NCBI GenBank assembly: GCA_016858145.1
Contig: JAEHOE010000053.1
Location: 558,001-622,000 of the forward strand
DNA length: 64,000 nt
Direction of reading: 5' to 3'
DNA from: Edaphochlamys debaryana
Taxonomy: Eukaryota > Chlorophyta > Chlorophyceae > Chlamydomonadales
Shown: in pieces, positions 1 to 10,169 of the stretch
Numbering within the stretch: position 1 is the stretch's first letter
Layout: each line of letters begins with the position of its first letter
Made by a program: the position numbers and the translations under genes
The notes under the pieces: model-generated
Seen by the model: only the letters and a program-made list of their open reading frames with translations
Told to the model about the DNA's origin: nothing
The model's database searches: none

Positions 1-1
1 C

Positions 2-262
2 CAGGGCAACCCTAGCCATCTGCTGCCCTCCGAGTTGATAGACCGGTGTATCGGCTCGCGGATGTGGGTCATTATGAAGGGCGACAAGGAGGTCGTCGGC
101 ACGCTCAGAGGCTTCGATGTCTACGTAAACATGGTCCTAGAGGACGTGACGGAAATCGAGGATACGCCTGAGGGCAAGAAGCTCACAAAGCTGGACCAGA
201 TCCTCCTGAACGGGAACAACATCGCGCTGCTGGTCCCCGGCGGCAAGCCAGACTTCCTCTAG
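2..262 (+). CDS. LSM5: U6 snRNA-associated Sm-like protein LSm5 (3' part)
   Basis: This is the last exon of LSm5, one of the seven subunits of the LSm2-8 ring (U6 snRNA, splicing) and the LSm1-7 ring (mRNA decapping and decay). The reading frame is open from base 2 and ends with TAG at 260-262. It contains the Sm1 motif ([19 protein letters not shown]) and the Sm2 motif around [14 protein letters not shown], and begins with the LSm5-typical [12 protein letters not shown]. Only the first few residues are missing. They probably lie in an upstream exon, since CAG at 2-4 could be the splice acceptor. The usual LSm5 length is about 90 residues, so the gene is nearly complete. I see nothing abnormal in it. 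Confidence 0.95.
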   Translation, partial: QGNPSHLLPSELIDRCIGSRMWVIMKGDKEVVGTLRGFDVYVNMVLEDVTEIEDTPEGKKLTKLDQILLNGNNIALLVPGGKPDFL

Positions 263-1424
263 GAGATGTTATACCTCGTGGATGCTTGTGGTTGGCTCGC
301 GGTGGAGCCGGCTAGACGCCGAGACGCCCTATACCAGGGGGGTCCGCGACGCCGCGCTGCTGAGGGCGGGACGAGGGCCAGCTCAGAGGAACGGCCCCTC
401 ACCGAAGACAAGGTCGTGCGGCCCTTGCCCTGTGCCATGGTAGCAGAGTTGGGGTCTCGGGGCGCGCCCCTAGGGCAGCGTACCGGTATGCCAGGCCTGG
501 CGAGGGCACGGCCAAGGGGCATGCGTCGGAGGGGTGGCTCAGCGGTACGGCGGCCTGAGTGCGCTGAGGTAGGACATGCTGAGCGGCTTTGGGAGCTGCG
601 AGGGCAGCCAGCTGGCTTGCGGGCACCTGCCAAAGGGGACGAGGCGCAAGGACGCCGGCAGCCAGCTGCTGACCGGTATGGACAGGGGAAGGGGATAGGC
701 GGAAGGGTTTGTAGAATTGCATGGCTCCCCTAGAAGGGCATGCAAGTGGAGTCCGTAAGCGGGAGGATCAGCGTACCCGCACTTGGGTTGATGGGCCAAG
801 ACGGGCGAACCTCCCGGCATGATGGTGTGTTGGGCCAGACGCGCCTCTTGAGGAGCGTTGACACGGGCCGCGTATAGGGCCGCGTGCGCAGGTCTCGGGC
901 TAATGCGGATCTGGCGGGTTTGTCTGGTGGCGGCTGTGGGGCGTGGTGTTGCGCCAGGCTGTGGAGTGTGAGGAGCTGCATCGGGAGCGGCTGGTGCCAG
1001 GGGTGACTGGGCTAGGAGGCGGTGCATGGGCGTCGTGTCTGGGCGGCTTGCGTTGCAACCTTCGCTCAGAAGGGCGGGTCTGGTGCAGGCCGGTGGAATG
1101 CGTGGAAAGCCTCGTCGCCGAGGCGGGGGTTCGCTGGCAGACACAAGCGTGGCATCCAACGGCAAGGGGCTCAGTAGACCGGTGTAAGGTGCTATTTGAA
1201 GCCCCCGTGACCGTGAGAGCAACATGGATTCTAGGTGATGCTTGGCCGGGGCGGCTGCTGTACGGTGTACGTTGTATGGAGCGTACAACGGCAGTGTACT
1301 ACAGCCACACGGCATAGGGAACAGCAGCTTGCCTGATGATAACACCACGGCACGGAGTTGCTTTAGTTTTACCCGAAGTGCAACAGCTGCTCAGCGCGGG
1401 CTTCAAAAGAGAGCTTCAGAGCCG
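263..1424. other. 3'UTR of LSm5 and spacer before the MYND gene
   Basis: This stretch has no convincing coding exon. The open frames lack recognisable domains and lie on both strands, as expected in GC-rich DNA. A TGTAA poly(A) signal at 1183-1187 would give LSm5 a long 3'UTR of about 0.9 kb. The remainder is promoter and 5'UTR of the next gene. Confidence 0.6.
1183..1187 (+). terminator. TGTAA poly(A) signal, probably for LSm5
   Basis: TGTAA is the common chlorophyte polyadenylation signal. This copy is on the sense strand, 921 bases after the LSm5 stop and before the next start codon. The assignment is by position only. Confidence 0.4.
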
Positions 1425-4400
1425 ATGGGGGCAGAGCAATCGAGCTTCGCGGCGCACGCCGACCTGCTCGCGGGCAGCACGCTGAGCCAGGAACAGCAGC
1501 AGAACCTTATCCAGAAGCTAAAGCGCATTTCCACATCACAAGACGTGTACATGGATGCGCGCGTGAAGAGCAATAAGACCTTCCTCGCGGCTACGAACGC
1601 CGAGTATGAGCAGCGCAATTTCAAGAGGGCTCTGGAGCTGTACAGGAAGGCAATCGACGAGGATGACCACCCGCTGGCGGCTTGCAACCTGGCCCTCTGG
1701 TGGGGACGGCGGGAAAGGGCGGGAAGGTTCCACACGAATGCCAGTTCCGAATGCCACTTCCCCTCACTTGCAGGTACCTCCAGGGCGGTCGCCCGGGCAC
1801 GCCCAAGGACCCCCCAAAGGCGGTGGCCATCTTCCAAGAGCAAGCCGACAAGGGTGGGGCAGGCGGAGGTAGCCAGGGCACGGCGCGGGCACAGCGCGGT
1901 CCTGCGCGTGCCCCCATGCTCCAGCCCCAGCGGCCGTCACCCATGCTTTCGAGTCCTCAAGTTCTGGCCGCACCCCGATCTCTCCATTGCTCCAGGCGTG
2001 GGCATGGCCCTGGCCAACATTTCGGAGTTTGCGGCGGTGGGGCTGCACGGCGTAAAGAAGGACCACCGCAGGGCACAGGCGCTGTAAGCGGGGGCCGAAG
2101 CCGCGGAGGCGTGAACGGACGGTTAGCAATCAGGGCGCTCAGCGTGCTGGGCTTGCGGCTGCTGCTGGCCGGGGCAGGCCCCCCACCAGATCGGGTGTGC
2201 GCCAGATTCCCTCAGGCCACCTTTGGGTGTCCGCTGTGCCCTGGACCCGAGGGCCGGCTGGGCGAGGCTTCGCGAACCTATTCGCCTGATTTGCCACCCC
2301 TCCCCTCGCCCCCATCCCACAGCGCCCGGGCGGCCATCGACGACGACCGTCACACCATCGACAGGTGCGGCCCGCACTGGTTCTCCTTTCCGTGTCACTG
2401 GCGTGCGCGCGCTGTGTGCGTGCCGCTACTGCAGTCCCGCCTTCCCTTTCCTCCCATAACGTGTTGTATCATGCGACACCCCCGTCCCACATAGCCGCGA
2501 CCTTCCCCCTTCTCCCGCCCGCTGCTCATTCCGCCCCCAAACTGCCTACCTCTCACCCACCTCGACCCTGACACCCGGCGCCCAGCCGCAGCCCTCCTGC
2601 ACCCTTCCCAACCGCCCCTCCTGCCCTCCTGCCCCCATGCACCCTCCGCCCTCCCCCTCAGCATTGGCATGGCCTTCTCCACGCTCTTCCGCATCTACTC
2701 CGCCGGCATGGAGGACGGGGCGCCCCGCAACGTCAAGTCCGCGCTGCGGTGCCTCGAGTACCTAGCGCTCATCAATGCCGGCAGCTCCAGGGCGGCGGGG
2801 CTGCTGGAGGTGGGTGGGGCGGGCCGCGGGCGGGCCTAGTGAGGGCCTGGGGCGGGCCTGGGGCGGGCCTGGGGCGGGCCTGGGGAGGACTGGAGGGGTG
2901 GGGGGCAGGGTGTGGTGGTGGAGGTTGGGGGCGGGCGGAGGAGATGGGGAGGTGTGAGTGGGTGAGGGTGGGCACGGGTGTAGGCAAGGAGCGGTGAAGG
3001 GGCGGGAAAGTGCAGAGAGAGAGGTAAGGAGTGCGAGGCTGAGGGGTGGGGGGGAAAAGGCTCGCGAGTCGTTGGGCTGGCTGCGCGAGGGGGGGGGGGC
3101 GTGCGGATGGGGCAGACACCAAGGGGGTGTCCGCACTGTGTAGCGGGGGCAGGACGAAAGTTTTGGTTCCTACGCATTTACTGTTGTGCCTTCAACCGCC
3201 CGGCTCTGCAGGCTCTGCCCACGTTGCGCATGCTGGCCAAGATGGACCCCGACGCCGTACAGTCCGAAACCGATCGGAGGTGCGCGGGTACGGCAGAAGT
3301 ACGATCTTCATCTGTGCGTCACGTGCGCCCAGCTCAGTACTACGGTGGTTGGGGGTCACAGCCAGGTATTTCATTTCCGCCGTGCAGGTACGACAGGATG
3401 GTGCACGACCTGGAGGAGGTGGCGCCTGGTGACAAGCCCAGCACGTACGGCGCCTGGCGGGATCTGCTGATGCGCTACGGCTTCGAGCTGATCAAACCCC
3501 TGCCGGCCAAGCTGGTGTCCAAGAAGGCCGACTGGCGTAAGCACGTGCGCGGTTGCGGCTCTGGAGCCCGGAAGGGGCCATTCGTGTGGAGGACGCTGGA
3601 CTTGGGCTCTGGAGCCCGGAGCGGCCCATGTCCGCGTCCGAGAAGCCGTGTCGGCGGGGGATACACCCGTGCATCGGAGGATGCACACACTTATGTTCAT
3701 CACCCTGACTCCAGCCCGACTCGTCCTTGCCGTATCCCCAACGCCCAACAGCGAAATTCCTGGAGGCGGCGGGGCAGTGGCGGCTGATCAAGGACTTCAA
3801 GTACGCGGTGAGGCGCATGGGATTGTACTGTACGTCTTAGTCATAGATTCGCTTGGCTTCGCCTGTCTCCGTACGGGCCTAATCTGCAGACGGAGGCGTG
3901 GCACTGGGGCTCCTCTCTCATCCGCCCCAAACCATGCCCCTTTGCCTTCCTCCCATGGGCTAGACGGCGGAGGGCGGCGAGGAGGGCGCGGAGGCGGAAG
4001 ACCCCGACGGCGATGAGCTGCTTGGGGGCGGCAAGCGGAACCGCAAGGCCAAGGCCGCGGGAGGCAGCGCGGCGGCGGCTGGGGCCTCATCCTCTGCCAC
4101 GGAGGCTGGTACCAGTACCGGCGGCAGCGGCTGTGCCGGGGGTGGGGATGGGGAGGCGGACGCGGAGGCTTCCGGCGCCAAGGCAGGCGACAGCGGCGGC
4201 GGGCTGCAGGGGCCGGTGGTGGGGGACCTCGGGCACAGGTGCGGCACGTGCGGCAAGATGGGCGCAACGAAGAAGTGCTCCAGGTGAGCTGGTGGTTGGG
4301 GTTCAAGTCTTGCAGACATGGGGGTGCTTGCTTTCAACGAAGCTGATTATGGATGTGGGTCGGAAGCAAGCCTGCAAGGAAACCGAGGGTTGGGTCCTGA

Positions 4401-4540
4401 CTCCTCCCACCCCTGTGCGCCCATCCGCTATGCCCCTTCCCAGGTGCGGGCAGCACTACTGCTCGGTCGACTGCCAGCGGCAGGACTGGAAGGCGGGGCA
4501 CAAGGAGACGTGCGACACCTTTGTGCGCATGCGGGCGTGA
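1425..4540 (+). CDS. Sel1-like repeat protein with C-terminal MYND zinc finger
   Basis: Ten exons join in phase: 1425-1699, 1774-1853, 1996-2083, 2323-2364, 2662-2809, 3212-3279, 3388-3536, 3752-3807, 3964-4283, 4444-4540 (440 aa). The first half has helical TPR/Sel1 features: YEQRNFKRALELYRKAI at about 61-77, then a Sel1-type unit (YLQGGRPGTPKDPPKA, then VAIFQEQADKG), a second such unit (GLHGVKKDHRRA) and another helical segment. A Gly/Ala-rich low-complexity linker (about 305-390) leads to a MYND finger (about 395-433) with C..C and C..C pairs, the motif YCSVDCQ, and the final H...C. MYND fingers bind proline-rich partner peptides. Sel1 repeats scaffold protein complexes. No SET domain is visible, so this is probably an adaptor rather than a methyltransferase. 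The last exon was placed by zinc-ligand spacing. Confidence 0.85.
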
Positions 4541-5325
4541 GGGGGTGGAGGGACTGTGGGGGAGGAGCGAAGGCGCAGCAAGAAGGCCGAGAGGTGGGTG
4601 AGGCGTGAGAGGTGGGGTCGACAGGAGAGAACAGTCAGGATGGCGCGGGGTGCACAATGAAGCGGCTCTAAACGAGCAGTGTATTTTAGGCAGGTGTGGC
4701 TAATGTGCAGCTCAGAGGCTGAGGCGATCGTGGACAAAGGACCAGACTTAGGCTCAGGTCAACCTAATGTGGCGCGAGGGACTGCAGTGGGTATCTAGAT
4801 GGAAGGAATAGCAGCACAGGCAAGCACAGCACACAGGGCACGCGTGGGATAGGACAAGCAGGAGACCCCCTGGATGCGCCGTTGTAGGGCCATAGGGGCG
4901 GGGCGGAGGGTGGTAGGGGCAAGTTAAGCACGGGCTCATGACACGCAGCTGATTCAGGTCAGCGCAGCGCCGCCTCCGCCGATGAGCTACGTGGTGGGAG
5001 GCACGGGCAAGGGGCGTATGCCCCAGCAGGTAGGATGCGATGGTTACAGCAGGGACGACCTCCAAAATGGGAGGGGTTAAAGGTCGAGGCCCATGGCCTG
5101 GCAAGAGATTGGCTGGTTGGCCGAGGGGGCCCGAGGGCCTGGGCGTCGTCGGTGACGGTGTGCGGCGCAAAGGAGAATGGAAATCGTGCTACCCTGCTGG
5201 CTGCGTGTAAGTCCCTAGACCGCCCCATTCGTGAGCGCGACCACGCTTTCTAGCAGTGGGGAGCCGCTAGCCGAGCTCAGGTCGCGGCGGGTTTTGCAGC
5301 CCGGCCGCAACCCCAGCTCGCCGAA
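4541..5325. other. 3'UTR of the MYND gene and 5' region of the transporter
   Basis: No coding exon is recognisable. TGTAA at 5206-5210 probably ends the MYND transcript, which leaves only about 115 bases to the next ATG. The promoter and 5'UTR of the transporter must therefore be very short or overlap the upstream 3'UTR. Confidence 0.55.
5206..5210 (+). terminator. TGTAA poly(A) signal, probably for the MYND gene
   Basis: This is a sense-strand TGTAA 666 bases after the MYND-gene stop and 116 bases before the transporter ATG. Confidence 0.4.
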
Positions 5326-8300
5326 ATGGCTCCTCTCCTCGCCAGCCCTCTCAACGCACATCACGCAACGCTCGACCCCGCTTGCGACGGCCACACCGCG
5401 AGCCGCAGCGCTCCCGGTGGGTCGCGGGCCGCCGAGCCCGCGGCCCTTGGGTCTCCCTCCTCCTCGGGACGACGACGCGCTGCTGCCGCCTCTTCGATGA
5501 GCTCCGCTGCCGCTTCTGGCGCTGCGGCAGCTGCGGCCGCGGCCGGGGCGGCAGCGCTGCCTCCGCACCTGGTTCCGCCGAGGGCTCCGCTGCCGCCGCC
5601 GCTGCGGCGGGTGCTGGGCCCGTTGGACCTGGTGATGGCGGGGGTGGCGGTGGTCATCGGTGCGGGCGTGTTCGTGCTGACGGGCACTGCGGCCAAGGAC
5701 TTTGCGGGGTGAGCATGGTGGGGAGCGGGAGGTGGGGTGGGGTAAAAGGGGAAAGGGACTATGGTTGAGGGGGCGGGTCGCAGAGGGAGTAGGGGCGTGA
5801 CGGACCTGGCGCTGAAACCCTGTGTGACAGAGGGACCTTGCTCCGAAGTGTCCGAACCCGTGCTTGCGCCCCCCTCTCCCCTGTCCAGGCCAGCTGTGAC
5901 CGTGTCCTTTGCCGTGGCGGGGGCTGTGGCGCTGGCGGCGGCCCTATGCTACGCAGAGGCAAGCGCGGGTGGGGTGCCGAGGGTGTCCTCTTGCTTGTCA
6001 TCGGCTGTTGAGATTGGCCTTCCTGGCCGCCCTTCTGTCCCCGACCTCTTGTCTCCCCCAGTTTGCCTCCGAAGTGTCCAGCACGGGCGGTGCGGCGGCC
6101 TACGCAGCGCTCACGTTCGGACCGCTGGCCGGCTGGTGAGCGGTGCTACGGCTCTCAAGCCCCTGCATCATGCTCATCCCGCGCGTCCCAGGCACCCTCC
6201 CCGTCTGCACTCCTCCTTGTCTTCTCCCCGTCTCAGACCCTATGTAACCGCCTCCCTCCCCTCCCCCAGGCTGATCGCCATCAACATCCTGCTCGAGTAC
6301 GCCCTGGCGGCCGCAGCGGTGGCGCGGGGCTTCAGCGGCTACCTGGAGGCGCTGGCGGGTGGGGAGCGGGTTGGTGGCGTGGGGTTTCGGGCGCGGGAGG
6401 GGGGAAGGCCGGGTAGCGATAGCCGGTGCAGGGCGGGCGTGACTGGTGCGGCAATAAAGGGTGTGCATCGCTAGGCCAGTGAACCGTGAGCTGGTGGCTG
6501 AGGGGGGTGAGGAGGCGTGGATATGCTAAATGGGTCAGGGCGGGATGCGTCTGCATGGGACGAAATTGGAGCTGACCGACCTCCCACGCCGCAGGCCTTC
6601 CGTCTGGGTACCTCCTGCTCCCCCGCGGCGGCGAGGGCCTGCAGGTAACCTGCTGCAGCAAACCCTGCACAACCCACATCCTGCTCCCCGCGCCTACGCG
6701 CAAGATCCCCGGTCCGCCCCACCCACCCCACCCACCCCACCCACCCATCCCAGACCCCACACACCACATACCCATCCCCCCACGCCAGGTGGACCTCCTG
6801 GCGGTCGCGCTGCTGGCCCTTGCCGCGGGGGTGGTGTTATGGGGCACGCGGCAGTCGGCGGCGATCAACAACGCAGTCACAGCGGTGGTGCTGGCGGCGG
6901 TGGTGGTGGTGCTGGCAGCAGGTGGGTGCGTGAGGGGCTGCTGTCACGGAAGGGCGGGGTGTTGGGCGGCCGAAAGGTGTGGGTGGTAGCGTGCTGTGCG
7001 GGGGATACATTTGATGCTCCCGTGGCCTAAGCTGGGCTGGGCTGGGAGCCCGTGCCTTTATGCCTCATGGACCCCTTGCGTGTTTGTGTCCCCGCGCGCA
7101 GGCTTCGCCCTGGGGGACCCCTCCAACTATTCCCCCTTCGCGCCGTGAGTGCAGCCTGCCTAGCCCTTTGCCCTGCAGGTGCCGCCAAGCCGCTTAGCAC
7201 GGTGACTTGCCAAGCCGCACACCGCATACCTCTTCACGGGAACGCAGCCCTTAGCCTCCCTCCGTCACGTCCCACTGCCCTCCGCCACGCCGACGGCGCT
7301 CTACCCCTTCGCCCCCCCTTTGCCCTCCAGGTTCGGCGGCCGCGGCGTGCTGCGGGGCGCCTCGGTGGTGTTCTTCGCATACATCGGTAAAGCGGGGTGG
7401 AGCTCTCCTCACATAGCTCCCTCCACCGAAGGCGAAGGCGCCTATTGGATGATCAAACATGACTGGGATCCTCTCATATCTGTGATAGGGTTCGACATGG
7501 TGGCGGTGGCGGCGGAGGAGGCGCGGAGGCCCGAGCGGTGGGCGGGGGTGTGTGGCGGCGGAGGAGGGCAAGAGGCCCGAGCGGTGTGCCTCTTTCCGTG
7601 TCGGGCATACAGACCTGGCCTCCTCTACCCGGCGCGTGCCCCCTCAGGGACGTGCCCCTGGGCATCCTGCTCTCGCTGGCCGCCTGCACTGCTATCTACG
7701 TGCTCATGGCGGCGGCCGTGACGGGCATGGTACCGGCCCAGAGCCTGGACGCCACCGCGCCCTTTGCGCGCGCCTTCAAGGCGAGCAGCGCCGGATATTT
7801 GGGCGGGGCGCATGGGCGCGGGGCATACCGGCAGGAACCACCCGCTTGTGCCCTGGAGTACCCTGACTGCTCTTGCCACAAGGCCACAAGGCCGCAAGGC
7901 TTCCCAGCGCTCACGCCGTCGCCCCTCCTCCCCGGTAACCTCAACCTGACCATGCTCCCTGCCTAAACCCCCTCTACCGGCTACCACACGCTGACAAACA
8001 CAACCCCACCGAGGGTTCAAAACGCGTCCCTGCTGCCGCCCGTTCCCACGCGTGCAGGACGCTGGGCTCCGCTGGGCGCCGCCCGTCGTGGCGGTGGGGG
8101 CCATCGCCTCCGTCGCGAACACCGTGGTGACCACCCTGTTCGCCGCCGCCCGCATGGTCATGCTACTGGGGCGGCAGGGTGCGCTGCCGGCGGCGCTGGT
8201 GCGTCGGCGGAGGATTGTATCTGGGCGAGGGCTCCGGGGCTGGGCAACCCGGGGTTGGGCCCGCGTTCCAGCAACCCAATGACCCCCAATAATGACCCCC

Positions 8301-9701
8301 ACAACCCCCACCAACGAACGCAGGGCTCCACGCACCCCGTCACCCACACGCCCCTGGCCGCCACCGCCCTGGCCTTGGTGGTCACGGCGGTGCTGTCGGC
8401 GCTGGCGCCCCTCGAGGTGCTGGTGAGGCGGGGCGGGGCGGGCAGGGGCCGGAACCCCATCCTCGCTTAAAGCGCACCCTCTTCTTCTTCCCGTTAACTG
8501 TCAGTTGATCCCGCCCCCTGCTCGGTCTCGCCCCGTGCCGCAGGCCTCCCTGGTCTCCCTGGGCACGCTGGTCGCCTTCCTGACCGTCAGCGCCGCCGTG
8601 CTCTGGCGCCGCACCGCTCCGCCTGCCGCCCACAGCCTCGAGCGCTGGGTGGTTACACAGGGCGCCGCGCCGGACAAGGCGTTCTCGCCACCCCTGGACG
8701 CGGCCCTTGAGGAGGGCAGAGGCGGCGGCGGCGGACGCGGCGGCGATCACATAGGAGCCCGTGCCGAAGCTGAGGATGGCAGCCTCGACGGCGGCGGCGG
8801 CAGCGGCGGCGGCAGCCTTGGTGGCGAGCGCAGCCCTGCCGCGCTGCCGCCCGCCTCGCCGCAGGTCCACCCGGCCAGCACCGGCGCTACTGGCGGCAGT
8901 GGCGCTTGGGTGGTGCCAGAGAGCGATTGGGGACCGGCATTAGCGGAGGCGGACGGCATGGGCTTGAGCACGTCTGCGGCGACGCTTAGGAGCTGGGGGG
9001 CTGCGCCGCCAGCGGCCTTGGCCCCCTGGTCTCCACCAGCAGGGCACACGTGCCGCGGCATGGGATACTGCGACAGTGCGCCACACAGCGGTCAAGGGAG
9101 GGGGCCCACGCCGCAAGGCTCTGTGCACAGATGCGCGGCGCCGGGGGCGCTTGAGCCAGCGGGGCCGTTGCCCCTGCCCTCCTCCCCCGAGACGCACGCA
9201 ACCCAAGCCGAGCCGCACTTCACCTTCCAGGACGCTAGCCCAAGGCCCGACCTGACCCAGGCTACGAAGCTGGAGGCCCCTGCTCTCAACCCCGCCCAAG
9301 CCGCCGCAACTGACCCCGCCGCAGCACCCACGCCTACGCCCACGCCCCTCCCGGTCCGGCTGGCCCTCCTGTGCTCAATCCTGGCTACCTCCGCCACAGT
9401 TGCGGGCACCTACCAAGGTGGCGTGCCGCTTGCCGGCGTGGGCGCGGCGCTGGGTGCGTGGGCGCTGGCGACGGGCGTAGCGCACGCCGTGCTGCGAGTG
9501 GTGTGGATGCCGCCCCGCTTCCGCTGCCCGCTGTGGCCCTGGCTGCCCTCGGGCGGTCTGCTGGTGCTGTGTGTGCTGCTGGGGTCGCTCGAGGCGCGGG
9601 CGTGGCAGGTGTGGGCGGGGGTGATGGCGGCGGCGCTGGCGTGGTGGTGGCTGTGGGCTCGTCGTGTGGGTCTGCGCGGCGGGTCAGGGGCCGTGGCGTG
9701 A
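5326..9701 (+). CDS. Cationic amino-acid transporter (APC superfamily, CAT type)
   Basis: Thirteen exons join in phase: 5326-5708, 5889-5958, 6062-6135, 6270-6358, 6595-6644, 6789-6921, 7102-7144, 7331-7386, 7489-7537, 7648-7780, 8058-8198, 8324-8422, 8544-9701 (825 aa). TM1 carries the APC signature GVAVVIGAGVFVLTG after LGPLDLVM. Later hallmarks are FASEVSSTGGAAAYAA, the re-entrant GFDMVAVAAEE segment of TM6, and RMVMLLGRQGALPAA. The last exon adds further helices, including the C-terminal permease part with RCPLWPWLPSGG. Plant CATs move basic amino acids across plasma or vacuolar membranes; the membrane used here is unknown. The protein is longer than the usual roughly 600 aa because about 250 residues of Ala/Gly/Pro-rich sequence (about 462-711) separate the last core helices. 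Two introns use GC donors (after 5958 and 7780). Confidence 0.88.
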
Positions 9702-10169
9702 GCGCTGCGGGGGTAATGTAGTGCACATGGCATGATTCGCGGGGCTGCGCGTCCGGGTGCGATTTGTGGAGTGAGGGCATATGGGGGCTGGGGTTTGAGA
9801 GCTGCCGTGGGTTCTGTGCTCGCAAGGGCCGTGCCGGGGGCCCAGAGGTGGAGCTTGCGGGTGGAGCCAGGAAGGGCAGCCGGCACGGTCCCGCGGGACG
9901 GGCTGCGACGACCAGCGATGCGATTGAGCTCGCTCCTAGTGCTATGTGTAAAGTTAGTAGAATTAAACTCCTTGCACCTCACCGTGCGTTCTGGCAGGCT
10001 GTGTGCCAGAGCCTTGATCCTCGCTCTTGCTCAAAGAACTTCCCCACTGCTCGCTGTCATTACAGCTGTATAGTTATGCGCGATATCTGCTTACGTCCTG
10101 CCGCCGCGACTTGAGACTCGTCTGCATTGCTTCTGCGCAGCTTGCGTTCCGGGCCCCACGTAGATCACC
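9702..10169. other. 3'UTR of the transporter and 5' region of the next gene
   Basis: Non-coding. TGTAA at 9947-9951 lies about 245 bases after the stop and fits as the poly(A) signal. The remaining roughly 200 bases hold the promoter and leader of the membrane-protein gene that starts at 10170. Confidence 0.6.
9947..9951 (+). terminator. TGTAA poly(A) signal, probably for the CAT gene
   Basis: This is a sense-strand TGTAA in a locally AT-richer stretch, 246 bases after the transporter stop. Confidence 0.5.

Noticed and set aside
5215..5568. Minus-strand Arg/Ser-rich frame opposite transporter exon 1
   Set aside because: It mirrors the Ala/Pro-rich leader of the transporter on the other strand and has no domain or splice support.
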